A stretch of DNA of 64,000 bases from Asparagopsis taxiformis. Lineage: Eukaryota; Rhodophyta; Florideophyceae; Bonnemaisoniales; Bonnemaisoniaceae. The translations under genes were made by a program, and so were the position numbers. The number at the start of each line of letters is the position of its first letter. Positions within the stretch are counted from its first letter, which is position 1. The DNA is taken from NCBI GenBank assembly GCA_030407315.1, contig JALQPE010000578.1:62001-126000 (forward strand), given 5' to 3'. This document shows, in pieces, positions 1 through 9,200 of this stretch. The notes beneath the pieces were generated by a model, which was given only the letters and a program-made list of their open reading frames with translations, was not told the DNA's origin and searched no databases.

Positions 1-111
1 CAGGTCGCTCGGCGCATCAGATTTCTTCGTGCTCAGCGTCGCCGATGTGCGCAGTGCAGGCGCAAACGTCGCGCCGCGTGTGCGCACAAGTCGGGCAGCC
101 GTGGAGAGCAT
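1..111 (-). CDS. N-terminus of a probable mitochondrial protein (partial, runs off left edge)
   Basis: A minus-strand frame opens with ATG at 111 and stays open for 37 codons to the window edge. It starts MLSTAARLVRTRG and continues with Ala, Arg, Thr and Ser and no acidic residue until about residue 32. That is the composition of a mitochondrial presequence. The reading frame ends exactly at base 1, so the mature protein lies outside the window and cannot be named. It is divergent from UFL1, with 391 bases between the two starts. A longer minus-strand frame over 33-410 is in another phase and looks non-coding. Confidence 0.5.
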   Translation of the reverse strand, partial: MLSTAARLVRTRGATFAPALRTSATLSTKKSDAPSDL

Positions 112-502
112 TTTGACGCTGTGGTAACTTCGTTTTTCTCAATGTGTGTGCGCGTGGGTCGGCTATTGAGTCGTGGATGATGCAATGATCGATTGATCAA
201 CGTCACAGCGCGAATCGCATTGATAGAGATCGATGATGAAAGTATGCGAGCGATTGGTATTGACCAGTTTTGCAAAAAGCAGAATCGAAAATGTGCCTCG
301 AAATACTCGATGTTCTTACAGTGTAAGGAGTTCTTGCTCGTTGTAAAGAGAACAGCCAATCGATAGGTGCGAATCATGATATCAGCCAACTTTAGTGACG
401 TCATTGTCATGAACGGAATGTGAAGTCAATTTGGCGGAAAAGCTGGATCGTCTCGGTCAACCTCGTCGGATTCCCACGTTCTATCTCGTTGCAACGTGAG
501 TC
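112..502. other. Divergent intergenic region upstream of UFL1
   Basis: 391 bases between the starts of the left-edge gene and UFL1. It presumably holds both promoters. I see no convincing gene in it. One perfect CRE-type palindrome lies at 396-403. Confidence 0.5.
396..403. promoter_or_regulatory. CRE-like palindrome TGACGTCA
   Basis: A perfect 8-base bZIP-type palindrome 100 bases upstream of the UFL1 start and inside a divergent promoter. The same octamer occurs intergenically at 32125, 43786 and 48365. Binding by a bZIP factor is inference only. Confidence 0.3.
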
Positions 503-2857
503 ATGGATGAAATTCTCGAGTTGCAACGTCAGCTCGCGCTGGCGCAGCAAGGAACTGCTGCTCAGAAACTATCAGACCGAAACTGCGTAGAACTCGTCAT
601 GAAATTGCAATCGCTCAACCTAATTGAACTGATATTCACCAGAACCGGAAAGGAATATCTAACTCCCGCCCAACTGAATCTTGAGATTCGTGACGAGGTC
701 CTTGCACGCGGAGGCCGGGTAAACATCATCGATCTTCCAGACGCGCTCAACGTAAACCTCTCCTACATCGAATCTCAATTGCCACAAATCCTCGACGAAG
801 AAACCCAGCTTATCCGCGGCGAAATACTGACAGATTACTATCTGAACTCTCTTGCTGAAGAAGTGAACGATTCCCTGTCCTCATCCGAAACTGGTACAGA
901 TTCAGTCGGGTCCATCGCTACCCGCTACTCCCTTCCCGTTTCCATCATTCAGAGTACAATCTCGTCACATGTCGGCACAACGATCCATGCTACACTTGAC
1001 GATTCCGGAGAACTACGTTCTTTCGCTTCAATTGCCCGTCATCGAGCCGCCGCACGCGGTCTCCTACGCGCTTTGTCTGCTCCGACCAACATTACCGATC
1101 TGGCACAAGCCCATGCGCTTCAGACAACACTCTTGTTGGAGGTTGCAAATGAAATGATAGCCACTACACGCATCTCTGGGACGATCTCTGGTCGTTCTCG
1201 CCCTGTGTTTACACCGCGCGTATTTTCAGACGCGGCCACCGCAGCTGTAGTCTCTACGTTTACTTCCGATGGTTTTATTTCATACGATAAGCTTTCCGCC
1301 TCGTATATCCCGGACGTAGACACTTTCATTGACCAACGACTTGAGGGTTGTCTGAAATTTGCAAATTGCGTAGTGTCCCCAGTGCTTTTAGACACACTCG
1401 CCACATCTGCAAGTGAGGCACTTGAAAATAGTAGCTGGTTGGATATTGTGACTGCACTTCCAGCAAACTTTCCACCAGATGACGTCGGAGATATTGTTCA
1501 GAAGCTGTCAAGCACGTTGGAGGAGCCCGGTGCAGAGAAAGAGAGCGGAAAAACGGCGCGGCGACGAAAAGGGAAGACGACTGGTTCGAAGGATGCAAAA
1601 AAGAAGCTTCCGCGTGTATTTGGTAATCGCTTCGTGGTATCTGAAGCGTTTACGGAACGATATTCAAAGCTAATCGTTACAGATGCAGATGCAAAAGCCA
1701 TGCAAAGAGCAAAACTGATGACAGAAAGGATGGCCATGATTGTCAGCCATACTGAAACTACAACGGAAGCGCCGGCGCAGACTGAAATGAAGAAGACGAA
1801 GGGGAAGGGAAGACGAAGAGCTGGTGCGAAGGACAAAAATACAAGCCGTGCAAATGGTGGAGATAAAGGAATCGACAATGAGCAATCAGAGTTTCCAGTC
1901 GTCGTTCCTTCCGTCGATGAAATTCTAGAGATTGTGTTGGCGGACAAGGAATTGATGGATGTGTGCGAGACTGACTATCTGGGTTCTTCGACAGCCGGTG
2001 ATGATATGTTAACATTTGTACTGGAAGGGGTGTACGGTGAGGACGGCCTCGATTCATTGTACAATAGTCATGCAGCGGAAGCCATTGTGGATCTAGAGCG
2101 ACAGCGGGCAATTGCAAAGACGAATGCCGACAAGGCTATTCTTGCTGGTTTGGAAAACGCAGAACTGTATTACAAGAGTGCAGAGAGCATTGCATCTGAA
2201 GAGCTGGTGGAGAGCAGTAGATCGCGTGTGATTGACGTCATATGTGTGAATGTATTGTCCAAAATCGTCGATTCTGTCGCGCAGAGTACGGGAATTATTC
2301 ATGCAGGTCTGGCTGAGGTGGAATCGCTGAAAACGAAACGAGAGAAAGTTGAACTTTTACGAGAGGCAACTGCAAAACTGGCACCAACATTGCAATCCGC
2401 AATTCGCTCATTAATTACATTTGTCAGCGACAAGGACGTGGCATCGGTCGACAGCTTTCTGGCGCAATATGATGAAAGTATAGCTTTGCTCGACCTGCCC
2501 GAACGCAGGGCGCTTGATAAGAAGAGCGAAAAATCGGCGCATGCAAATGCACGGGCGATGCTCACCTCTCGGTTGGATAAAGTCGAAGTGTTGGCCGGGG
2601 CGCAAGTGCTCGAGATCTGTACAGCACTTGTGCACGCAAAAAGCCATGGAGGATGCATAGTAGCGATTGCTGAAGATAGTGTGATTGATATGTGCATCGA
2701 GACGGAGGAGAATGCAAAACGCGCTGAAGCTGGCGTGTGTCTACGGAAGATGAGGGCGTGTCTGGAGGAGAAATATGATGAGTGGAAAAACGCATCTGCT
2801 GGATTCCCAGATGGATTGTTGGAACACATGCGGGAATTGAGAGAGTTTATCGGATAG
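503..2857 (+). CDS. UFL1: UFM1-protein ligase UFL1 (E3 of UFMylation)
   Basis: 784 residues, close to the length of animal and plant UFL1. UFL1 is the E3 scaffold that transfers the ubiquitin-like modifier UFM1 at the ER surface, for example to ribosomal protein uL24. The N-terminus is the diagnostic part: it starts MDEILELQRQLALAQQ, then has the helical segment NCVELVMKL, LIFTRTGKEYLTPAQL and the region with DEVLARGGRVNIIDLPDAL, all typical of the winged-helix start of the family. A Lys/Arg-rich low-complexity stretch lies at about residues 340-370, with a second at about 430-450. The C-terminal half is mostly helical with no recognisable catalytic cysteine, as expected for this E3. It is intronless and convergent with the small gene ending at 2922. 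Confidence 0.88.
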   Translation: MDEILELQRQLALAQQGTAAQKLSDRNCVELVMKLQSLNLIELIFTRTGKEYLTPAQLNLEIRDEVLARGGRVNIIDLPDALNVNLSYIESQLPQILDEETQLIRGEILTDYYLNSLAEEVNDSLSSSETGTDSVGSIATRYSLPVSIIQSTISSHVGTTIHATLDDSGELRSFASIARHRAAARGLLRALSAPTNITDLAQAHALQTTLLLEVANEMIATTRISGTISGRSRPVFTPRVFSDAATAAVVSTFTSDGFISYDKLSASYIPDVDTFIDQRLEGCLKFANCVVSPVLLDTLATSASEALENSSWLDIVTALPANFPPDDVGDIVQKLSSTLEEPGAEKESGKTARRRKGKTTGSKDAKKKLPRVFGNRFVVSEAFTERYSKLIVTDADAKAMQRAKLMTERMAMIVSHTETTTEAPAQTEMKKTKGKGRRRAGAKDKNTSRANGGDKGIDNEQSEFPVVVPSVDEILEIVLADKELMDVCETDYLGSSTAGDDMLTFVLEGVYGEDGLDSLYNSHAAEAIVDLERQRAIAKTNADKAILAGLENAELYYKSAESIASEELVESSRSRVIDVICVNVLSKIVDSVAQSTGIIHAGLAEVESLKTKREKVELLREATAKLAPTLQSAIRSLITFVSDKDVASVDSFLAQYDESIALLDLPERRALDKKSEKSAHANARAMLTSRLDKVEVLAGAQVLEICTALVHAKSHGGCIVAIAEDSVIDMCIETEENAKRAEAGVCLRKMRACLEEKYDEWKNASAGFPDGLLEHMRELREFIG

Positions 2858-2921
2858 TAGGGTCGGTATATTGGTAAAGGACATGTGCATGCGCGCGTTG
2901 TACATAGATTGTCGTGTAAGG

Positions 2922-3228
2922 TTAGTGAGTTGTCTGATCGCGACGAGCGTCCGGAACTGCCGTGGGGGGAGCGGGTGCAGTTGTGGATGCAGATGACGGG
3001 TCGGTCTGCGCGACTGGAGCGGTTGTTTGGGAGGATGAGGTTTGGAGTGTCTGCATGTGGAATGATGCATGATTAGTAGATTGTTGATGGATGGTTGTAT
3101 TGTTGGTTGATAAATTTGTTGCACGTTACCAGATCCGGTCGCACGGTTATATGCACGAGATGTGCGCCGCCTAGAAGACTGAAGAATGAGGCGCTGTAGA
3201 GAGCGAGTTGGCGCGCTAGCAAGGACAT
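2922..3228 (-). CDS. UQCC6/brawnin-like mitochondrial microprotein (two exons)
   Basis: Exon 1 is 3130-3228 and exon 2 is 2922-3050, separated by a 79-base intron (3051-3129) with donor GTAACG, branch-like CTACTAAT and acceptor ATGCAG. The joined product is 75 residues. Exon 1 gives one membrane helix followed by GGAHLVHITVRPDL. This matches the pattern of UQCC6/brawnin (DUF4516), a roughly 70-residue inner-membrane protein needed for respiratory complex III assembly, where a small-residue helix is followed by a His-containing motif and RPDLT. Splicing restores the Thr after RPDL. The rest is a Ser/Thr/Pro/Ala-rich tail ending at TAA 2922-2924. An upstream in-frame ATG at 3303 is possible but adds non-conserved residues. 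The family call rests on a short motif and should be treated as probable. Confidence 0.5.
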
Positions 3229-3636
3229 GTTGGAAGATGGATATGCAAGCGAGGTGACGTCGGCGACAGCGTACAGAACACCGATGTGATTATAAATGCT
3301 CACCTCATGGAATATCAGTTAAATTTGGAATAGTCGATGATTAGGTTTGTATAATTGTGCGGCGTGGATCACTATAAGACGAGAAGCGGACGTCGACGCG
3401 GAGCGATATCACAGTCGCGCAGAGCAGATGACGTAATACTGGAAACAAGCGGCGGCAACACTAAATTGGACACAGCAGCGGGATAGAAATGGCAACGCGA
3501 CTGTACCACCCGAAACAACTCAAAGCTGTTTAATCTCCACAATGCCAGTTAAAAATAGCAATTAAAACATGCCCAGCGTCGATTGCGCGCATCCTATCTA
3601 CCATCTACATGTCTGTCGTCCCCAACGGCGCCCGTA
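3229..3636. other. Intergenic region between two minus-strand genes
   Basis: About 400 bases upstream of the UQCC6-like gene and downstream of the Kunitz gene. No coding signal or repeat was recognised. It probably carries the promoter of the microprotein gene. Confidence 0.4.
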
Positions 3637-4085
3637 TCAAAGCACAACGACCGAAGCCTCCAATTCAAAACGTCTCAACAAGCGCTCCTCGCGCGCATGC
3701 ATGGCGATCGACCGATCGAACAGCCGATCGCATCTCGCCGCCATGCACTGCTGCTGCGTGCGAAACGGCACGCAGCCGCTGCAGCCGCCATGCACGAACA
3801 CATCGCACGACTAGTAGCGCACACACGCGACGTTAGTGAATCGGCCAGAAACGGCGCGGATGGTCGATACAATACAATACGACGCACACATACCTTTGTT
3901 TGCACATTGTAGAAATAGCGTCGGAAAAATCCGCGACACGGCCCCGGGTCGGGCGTCCAGGTACATTGCGGCGGTGGCGTCGACGATGCCGCTGATAATG
4001 TCGTGTCCGTGCCGCCGACCGTCACCGCCACCAGCAGTAGCACAAGTAGACACGCGCCGCTCGTCATGCTCCTGCCAATTGTCAT
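3637..4085 (-). CDS. Secreted Kunitz/BPTI-type protease-inhibitor domain protein (two exons)
   Basis: Exon 1 is 3894-4085 and exon 2 is 3637-3810. The 83-base intron (3811-3893) has donor GTATGT, branch-like CACTAAC and acceptor CTACTAG. The spliced protein has 121 residues: a signal peptide (about 1-25, core LLVLLLVAVTVGG), a Ser/Thr/Pro linker, one Kunitz domain (about 41-91) and a charged tail. The domain shows DPGPCRGFFRRYFYN, then after the splice SCDVFVHGGC. Cysteines fall at 41, 50, 66, 74, 86 and 91; the spacing of 9, 16 and 8 is identical to BPTI and the last two gaps differ by one. The residue after Cys50 is Arg, the P1 position, which in the family predicts trypsin-like protease inhibition. 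A seventh Cys sits at 77, and the usual Asn before the buried Phe is absent. An alternative start is Met7 (4067). Confidence 0.78.
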
Positions 4086-4533
4086 GCACTGCTCTGCTCT
4101 GCTCTGTTCTGCGTTGCTAGCCGACGCGTCGGTCGTCGCTCATGCGTCAATCGTCCAAGCGAGGCGCGTCGTCGCGTTCATTGCCACGCTTGCGCGGTGC
4201 GCCGCCAGCGCCATGTGCTGTAACGGATGCGCGCTGGCAGATTGGATTTGCCTGCGCGAATCGTGCGCGTTTATTTTTGGAATTTTTATTGGCGCTTTTC
4301 GACCGCGCCCTACGTTGTTAATTGTGCGCTTATGATCTCGCGTTCGCGTTTGGTGGTGCTTACAGTCGTGGATGAGGAGCGCACGCTGGCGTCATGCCCC
4401 TCGTGCCGTTGTTAGCGTGGCCGATTATAGCGTCGATCCTTCTAATCTCCCGTACAGTAAATCGATAGTTCAGTTACATTTATATACGCGTCCAAACCAT
4501 AACCGACTTATCTAAACAAACATGCTCATACGT
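4086..4533. other. Intergenic region upstream of the Kunitz gene
   Basis: About 450 bases holding the presumed Kunitz promoter and the 3' end of the next minus-strand gene. A short imperfect CTCTG repeat lies at about 4091-4110. No further coding exon was recognised, and a plus-strand open frame at 4003-4335 looks non-coding. Confidence 0.4.
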
Positions 4534-5655
4534 CTACTTGCCATCGCAGCCGTCCAATCGCTCCTTCCACACCGTATGAGTTCTCTCACACTCGATACCG
4601 CCACACGGGAACATGATGATGCGATGAACTGTCACCATAGTACTCCGTCCAGCTAGTTCAACCACGTACTCCGTGCCCGCTTCAAGTTTCCTCGCCGTCG
4701 CTATCGAATGTCCCGCATGGTCAATCGTCTTGGCAATACTCGCACGCCCATTCTTATTATGATACGCCTTAATAAAGCCCGTCTGAGCGCCGTCACGCGT
4801 CTTCCCATATCGCATCCGCGTCCATCCTCCGGCCGGAAACCGCGCCCACACGTCGTTGTGCTCCGTATTATGCTTGGTGCTCATGTCCAACACAAACGCA
4901 TATCGCGCCGAGACGCGCGGTGTGAATCGGTACACCAACGGCTCGCCAGGCGCATCCACGCTCCGTTTTCGATCATTCGCCTTGTAAACAACCCCATTAT
5001 TCGTTCTTGTCCACCCCGCAGTCAGTTTAGTGGCCTTTGCATCCATTACTGCACAGTAGCCACTACTCTTTTTCGCAGGCGTGGCGGCCGTTGCGGACGT
5101 TGGTGTAGACTTGCTCTTCTTCGCACCAGATTCACAGCTAATTTTCACACGACTCGATTTAGTCACTCCGCCGCTCAGCTGGCAGCCCACGACGTACTCG
5201 GATGGCAAATCCGTAAGCGCAGCAATTACACCTTTGGAATCGCCATTGGCAAAGTAAGGTACCACATGCTCCGTTCGTCTGGCGACGCCGTTGATGAAAA
5301 ATTTGGCGTATCGAGATGTAGACGACTCGATGCATCGGATGCTGTACTTCCCGGATGCGAATTTCGACGGGCAGAATGTGATGCCGTTGTAGATTCGTGG
5401 TCCTATGGCCCCACTGGACCCGGCTTCATAGAAGTACATGTGACCCGCTGTTTTTCCATTAGACAAAGGTTTCTTATGACCGGATGTGCTTTTCCTCCTG
5501 GAAACAGGCAGCGGTGCGCCAGCGGGTAGGGCGTTCTCTAGAACAACGCCTCCATCAAAGTCGCTGTCGGATTGGGCTTCCACGAGGTGCGCGGACATGG
5601 GCCCAGACCAGAGAACCATGAACAGGGAGAGAGTGAAGATGGTGTAGCGAAACAT
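4534..5655 (-). CDS. Secreted two-module protein of unknown function
   Basis: 373 residues with a clear signal peptide (hydrophobic core of about residues 6-20). After a Lys/Ser-rich linker comes a module at about 75-180 with paired cysteines and the pattern YSIRC...FFINGVARRTEHVVPYFANGD, which looks like a beta-sandwich. A Ser/Thr/Ala/Lys-rich linker (about 180-200) leads to a C-terminal module (about 205-360) with FTPRVSARYAFVLDMSTKH and TEHNDVWARFPAGGW, resembling jelly-roll sugar-binding modules attached to some glycosyl hydrolases. That resemblance is by eye only. The protein is probably extracellular or in the cell wall. A fragment that looks like the first module lies on the same strand at 10420-10587. 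It is divergent from MSH6. Confidence 0.7.
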   Translation of the reverse strand: MFRYTIFTLSLFMVLWSGPMSAHLVEAQSDSDFDGGVVLENALPAGAPLPVSRRKSTSGHKKPLSNGKTAGHMYFYEAGSSGAIGPRIYNGITFCPSKFASGKYSIRCIESSTSRYAKFFINGVARRTEHVVPYFANGDSKGVIAALTDLPSEYVVGCQLSGGVTKSSRVKISCESGAKKSKSTPTSATAATPAKKSSGYCAVMDAKATKLTAGWTRTNNGVVYKANDRKRSVDAPGEPLVYRFTPRVSARYAFVLDMSTKHNTEHNDVWARFPAGGWTRMRYGKTRDGAQTGFIKAYHNKNGRASIAKTIDHAGHSIATARKLEAGTEYVVELAGRSTMVTVHRIIMFPCGGIECERTHTVWKERLDGCDGK

Positions 5656-5945
5656 TGTGATGGTTTGGAATGACTTTGGTGGAGAGCTCGCTCGGATGGT
5701 GGACGATTGCTGTTGAAATAGGCATGGTGTTGCGCGGAATTAATGCAGTCTTTGCCGCAACTGTAGTTCTCCCGTGAGAATTTGTACTTGGATGTGAAAG
5801 AATTTCAAGGGCACATACTTGGGGATGAAGTGCTCGCACAGACGATTGGTTTGCATTGGCGTTTGCGCCTCCAATCTCGCGTAACTGAATGCACACGGCA
5901 GTACAATTTGCAAGGGTGCATTTGCGGAGCTTCAGGCAAGTCGCT

Positions 5946-5989
5946 TAATACGTGTCACATTTTGTATTTACAAACTGTGACACGTATTA
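5946..5989. repeat. 44-base near-perfect palindrome
   Basis: Arms of 14 bases (5946-5959 TAATACGTGTCACA, 5976-5989 TGTGACACGTATTA) pair perfectly. After one mismatch the inner bases 5961-5966 and 5969-5974 also pair, leaving a 2-base centre. Each arm contains an ACGTGTC core, as in plant bZIP/bHLH sites. It could be a dimer-binding operator, a cruciform or an RNA hairpin. Confidence 0.7.
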
Positions 5990-6006
5990 GGGGCGTCGTT
6001 TGAAAC

Positions 6007-6029
6007 GGCCCTGTTTTGATCACAGGGCC
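6007..6029. repeat. Inverted repeat, 8-base perfect stem
   Basis: GGCCCTGT (6007-6014) and ACAGGGCC (6022-6029) form a perfect stem around a 7-base loop, 17 bases after the larger palindrome and about 220 bases before the MSH6 start. Function unknown. Confidence 0.6.
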
Positions 6030-6251
6030 ACACAACTCAGGTGCATACCATTCATTTGAACTCATGAAAAGAAACAGTACACGTAATGGCTACAATCATT
6101 GCGACAATCCTCAAAATTTATCCAAATTTCACCCTTCCTTTTTGGCGCCAAACGCAACCCCAATTAGCTCTACGTCATCGGCGCAGGCTCTGTTCGCTCT
6201 CGCAAGCATCGCAATTCTCACGTTGCCCTATCGACCCGACTCATTCTCAAA

Positions 6252-9200
6252 ATGCATCCAACTCCCAAATCCTCAGCAAAGTCCAAGCGCACACCAGGCT
6301 CGGATAAGAAAAAGCAAAAAACCATCCTGTCCTTCTTTTCCAAAACTTCCTCCGCCAAGGCCAGTCCATTCTCCAAGCCGACACTCGCTTCAACCAACCA
6401 ATCTTCCCCACAGATCACTCCGACTACGACCGTTCCGCCCAGCGAGAAACCAGAGCGTACCACAGCTCGTAAAACGCGCAGCGCGCTGCGTGGCGCTGAT
6501 GCGGCCAAATTGAAGCGCGAACTGTTTTCAGAAAACGATCCAGATCCCTCTGCACGCCGTGTGAAACGCCGCAAGATTCTGCTCGATGATGATGATGATC
6601 TTTCCGATGATGACGAACCTGCACTCCAGCCACGCACAAATATCTTTTCCGCTGAGCCGCCGTCTCGTGGACACAAGTCGGCCCGAGTTGATGATGATAA
6701 TCAGTCGAAGAGTGATGTAGACATGGAGGACGATTATCAACCGCCGAAAAATGAGCAAGAGGATGACTCGGAAGCGTCGGCAGGGGAGGATGAAGAGGCG
6801 GGTGATGAGGAAAAGGAAAAGTCGCCGCCGGAAAAAATAGTGCAACAGAATGGAAAGTCATTCGACTTTTCGTTGGTGACCTGTCATGATCGTACATCTG
6901 GCAAACCACCGCCGCAACCAGTCCCTCTCACCAAACAGCGCAAACAGGCCCGCGAGAAACTGGCCGGTCTCGTGGATGTTAATAACGCCGTCGGTAGCGA
7001 ACAGGGCGGTTGGTGTGAAAGACATCCGTGGTCGATTAATATTCGAGATGCGAAAAAGAGACTGCCTTCAGATCCAGACTACGACAAAAGTACCCTCTAT
7101 GTTCCACCGTCCGAACTGCATGAAACATCGAGATACAGTAACAAGGGTGGACTTAGTCCGTTCCAACGTCAGTTTTGGTCCATTAAGAAGGACAACTACG
7201 ACATTGTCATTTTCTTCAAGAAGGGCAAGTTTTACGAACTGTACGACATTGATGCCGACATCGGTCACAAACATCTAGGACTGAATTTCACAAAGGGCGG
7301 CCGAGTGGATATGAGATGCTGCGGCGTTCCGGAAATGTCGTTTGAGAAACACTGTTCTCGTCTCATTGAATTTGGATTCAAGGTAGGCAAGGTTGAGCAG
7401 ACAGAGACTGCAAACGCTGCCGAGAAGAGGAAGAGAGGTGGGGGAAGCAATAAATCGGCTGTCTGTGAACGTACCCTGGTTCGAATTTTGACAAAGGGCA
7501 CCGTGACTGATGAAAAGCTTTTGCGTGATCATCGTGCACGCTATGTGCTCGCTATTGCAGAGAGGGATGAGGACTTGACATTGCCAGAATCGAATGCAAG
7601 TACTGTTGTGGCAGATGAGGCTGCGTCGCAAGCCGAGCTTACTAGAACTCTTGGAATTTGTTATGTCGACGTTGCCTCTGGCAGTATTAATATTGGTGAG
7701 CTACGTGATGATTTTAGACTTTCCAAGACGGAGCGGTTGGTGACTTTCCTTCGTCCGCAAGAAATTGTCGTGGATCTCTCCAAATCTTCGGAACGCGTCG
7801 CAAATATTGTGAAATGGACAAGTAACAAGAGCGGCACTGATGTGATTGATACAGCTTGCAAAAACGGTTTGACGATGATGACGGACGAATGGCTGGCAAA
7901 GTATCTGTCAAATGCCTCGTCTTCTCCAGAACATAAAAAGGAGTATGCGAGAGTATGTTCGTATTTACAGAAGTTTCCTTTAGGCTGCAGGGCTTTCGGA
8001 GGAATGGCAGCACATCTACGATCTCTGATTATCGACAAGGAAACGCTGTCGCTGGGAAACTACAACTTATTCTCTGCGTCGTCAGACTCAAATAATGATT
8101 CAGAGGGCGCAAATAGCGGGTTGCCGAAGCAGTCATCAAAGCGTCTGCGCATGGATGCGCCCACGTTTCAAAACTTGGAAATCTTGTCATCGAATGTTGA
8201 CAATTCGGAGCTTGGAGCATTGATTTCGTTTGTTGACCGCGCATACACACCGGCTGGTCGACGTCTGATGCGAAAGTGGATTTCAGAACCTTTGGTATGC
8301 AGTGAGCAGATTGAAGATCGTCTACAGGCAATTGAAGATATTCATCGTTTGGAAGATGAGGATGGTGGAAGGACTATCAAAGAAATTTTGAAGCAGCTAA
8401 AGACGAAAAAAGATCTAGAGCGCGCCTTGCCGAAACTGCATCAACAGGCGACGGTGAATGATTCTGCAGTGATGTTTGATGATTCAAATAAGCGGCGCGT
8501 GAAAGACTTTGTGGCTGTATTACGTAGTCTGGAAAATTCGCTAGTTGCATTGGAAAATCTTCATGAAGCATTGGACGGAGTGGGTGCCAAGTCACAGCAT
8601 CTCAACTTCATTTGTTCTCTAGGTGGTGGTGTGCCAACGGACTCTGCAGAAAAGCTGCAGTACTTCCTCGGGGAGGCATTTGATTTGGCAAAGGCTGAAG
8701 ACGAAGGGGAAATTGTCCCGAAAACTGGTGCGGTTCCTTTATACGATGGACATCACCAAGCATCAGCGGCAATTGAGGCCAAATTTGACAAGGAGCTCAA
8801 GTACTGGCAGCAAGAATTGCGAGATCGTTCCATCAAATTCTATCATCGTGGCAGGGAGCCATATCAACTAGAGATCAAAGTGAACACTTTGAAAGGGAAA
8901 AATGTGCCGTCCGACTTTGAACTAGCTTCTGAGAGCAAAGTTGTGAAACGTTTCTACACTCCAACAACTAAGAAATTGGTACGAAAACACACGGAAGCGA
9001 CCGAAGCGTTCGAAGAAGCATGTCGCGGAGTTGCACGTGACATGATGCGACAATTTGACAACGAATATCAGACATGGTCTTCCATAAGCCGTGCATGTGC
9101 GGAAGTAGACGCATTGATGGGACTCGCAGCGGCGAGTCGCGACGAAGGAAGCGGCCCGATGTGCCGACCGAAAATCCTACCCAATTCGCATGCAGCTCCA

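Larger units (their letters stand above)
5656..6251. other. Divergent intergenic region between a secreted protein and MSH6
   Basis: 596 bases that should contain two divergent promoters. The notable content is two adjacent perfect-stem inverted repeats at 5946-5989 and 6007-6029, listed separately. No gene was recognised here. Confidence 0.5.

Noticed and set aside
33..410. 125-codon open frame on the minus strand at the left edge
   Set aside because: Its composition is not protein-like, and it overlaps in another phase a frame from ATG 111 with a clear presequence.
4708..5529. 273-codon plus-strand frame opposite the secreted protein gene
   Set aside because: It is an antisense shadow caused by codon bias; its Arg/His/Cys-rich translation has no domain, while the minus strand has a signal peptide and modules.
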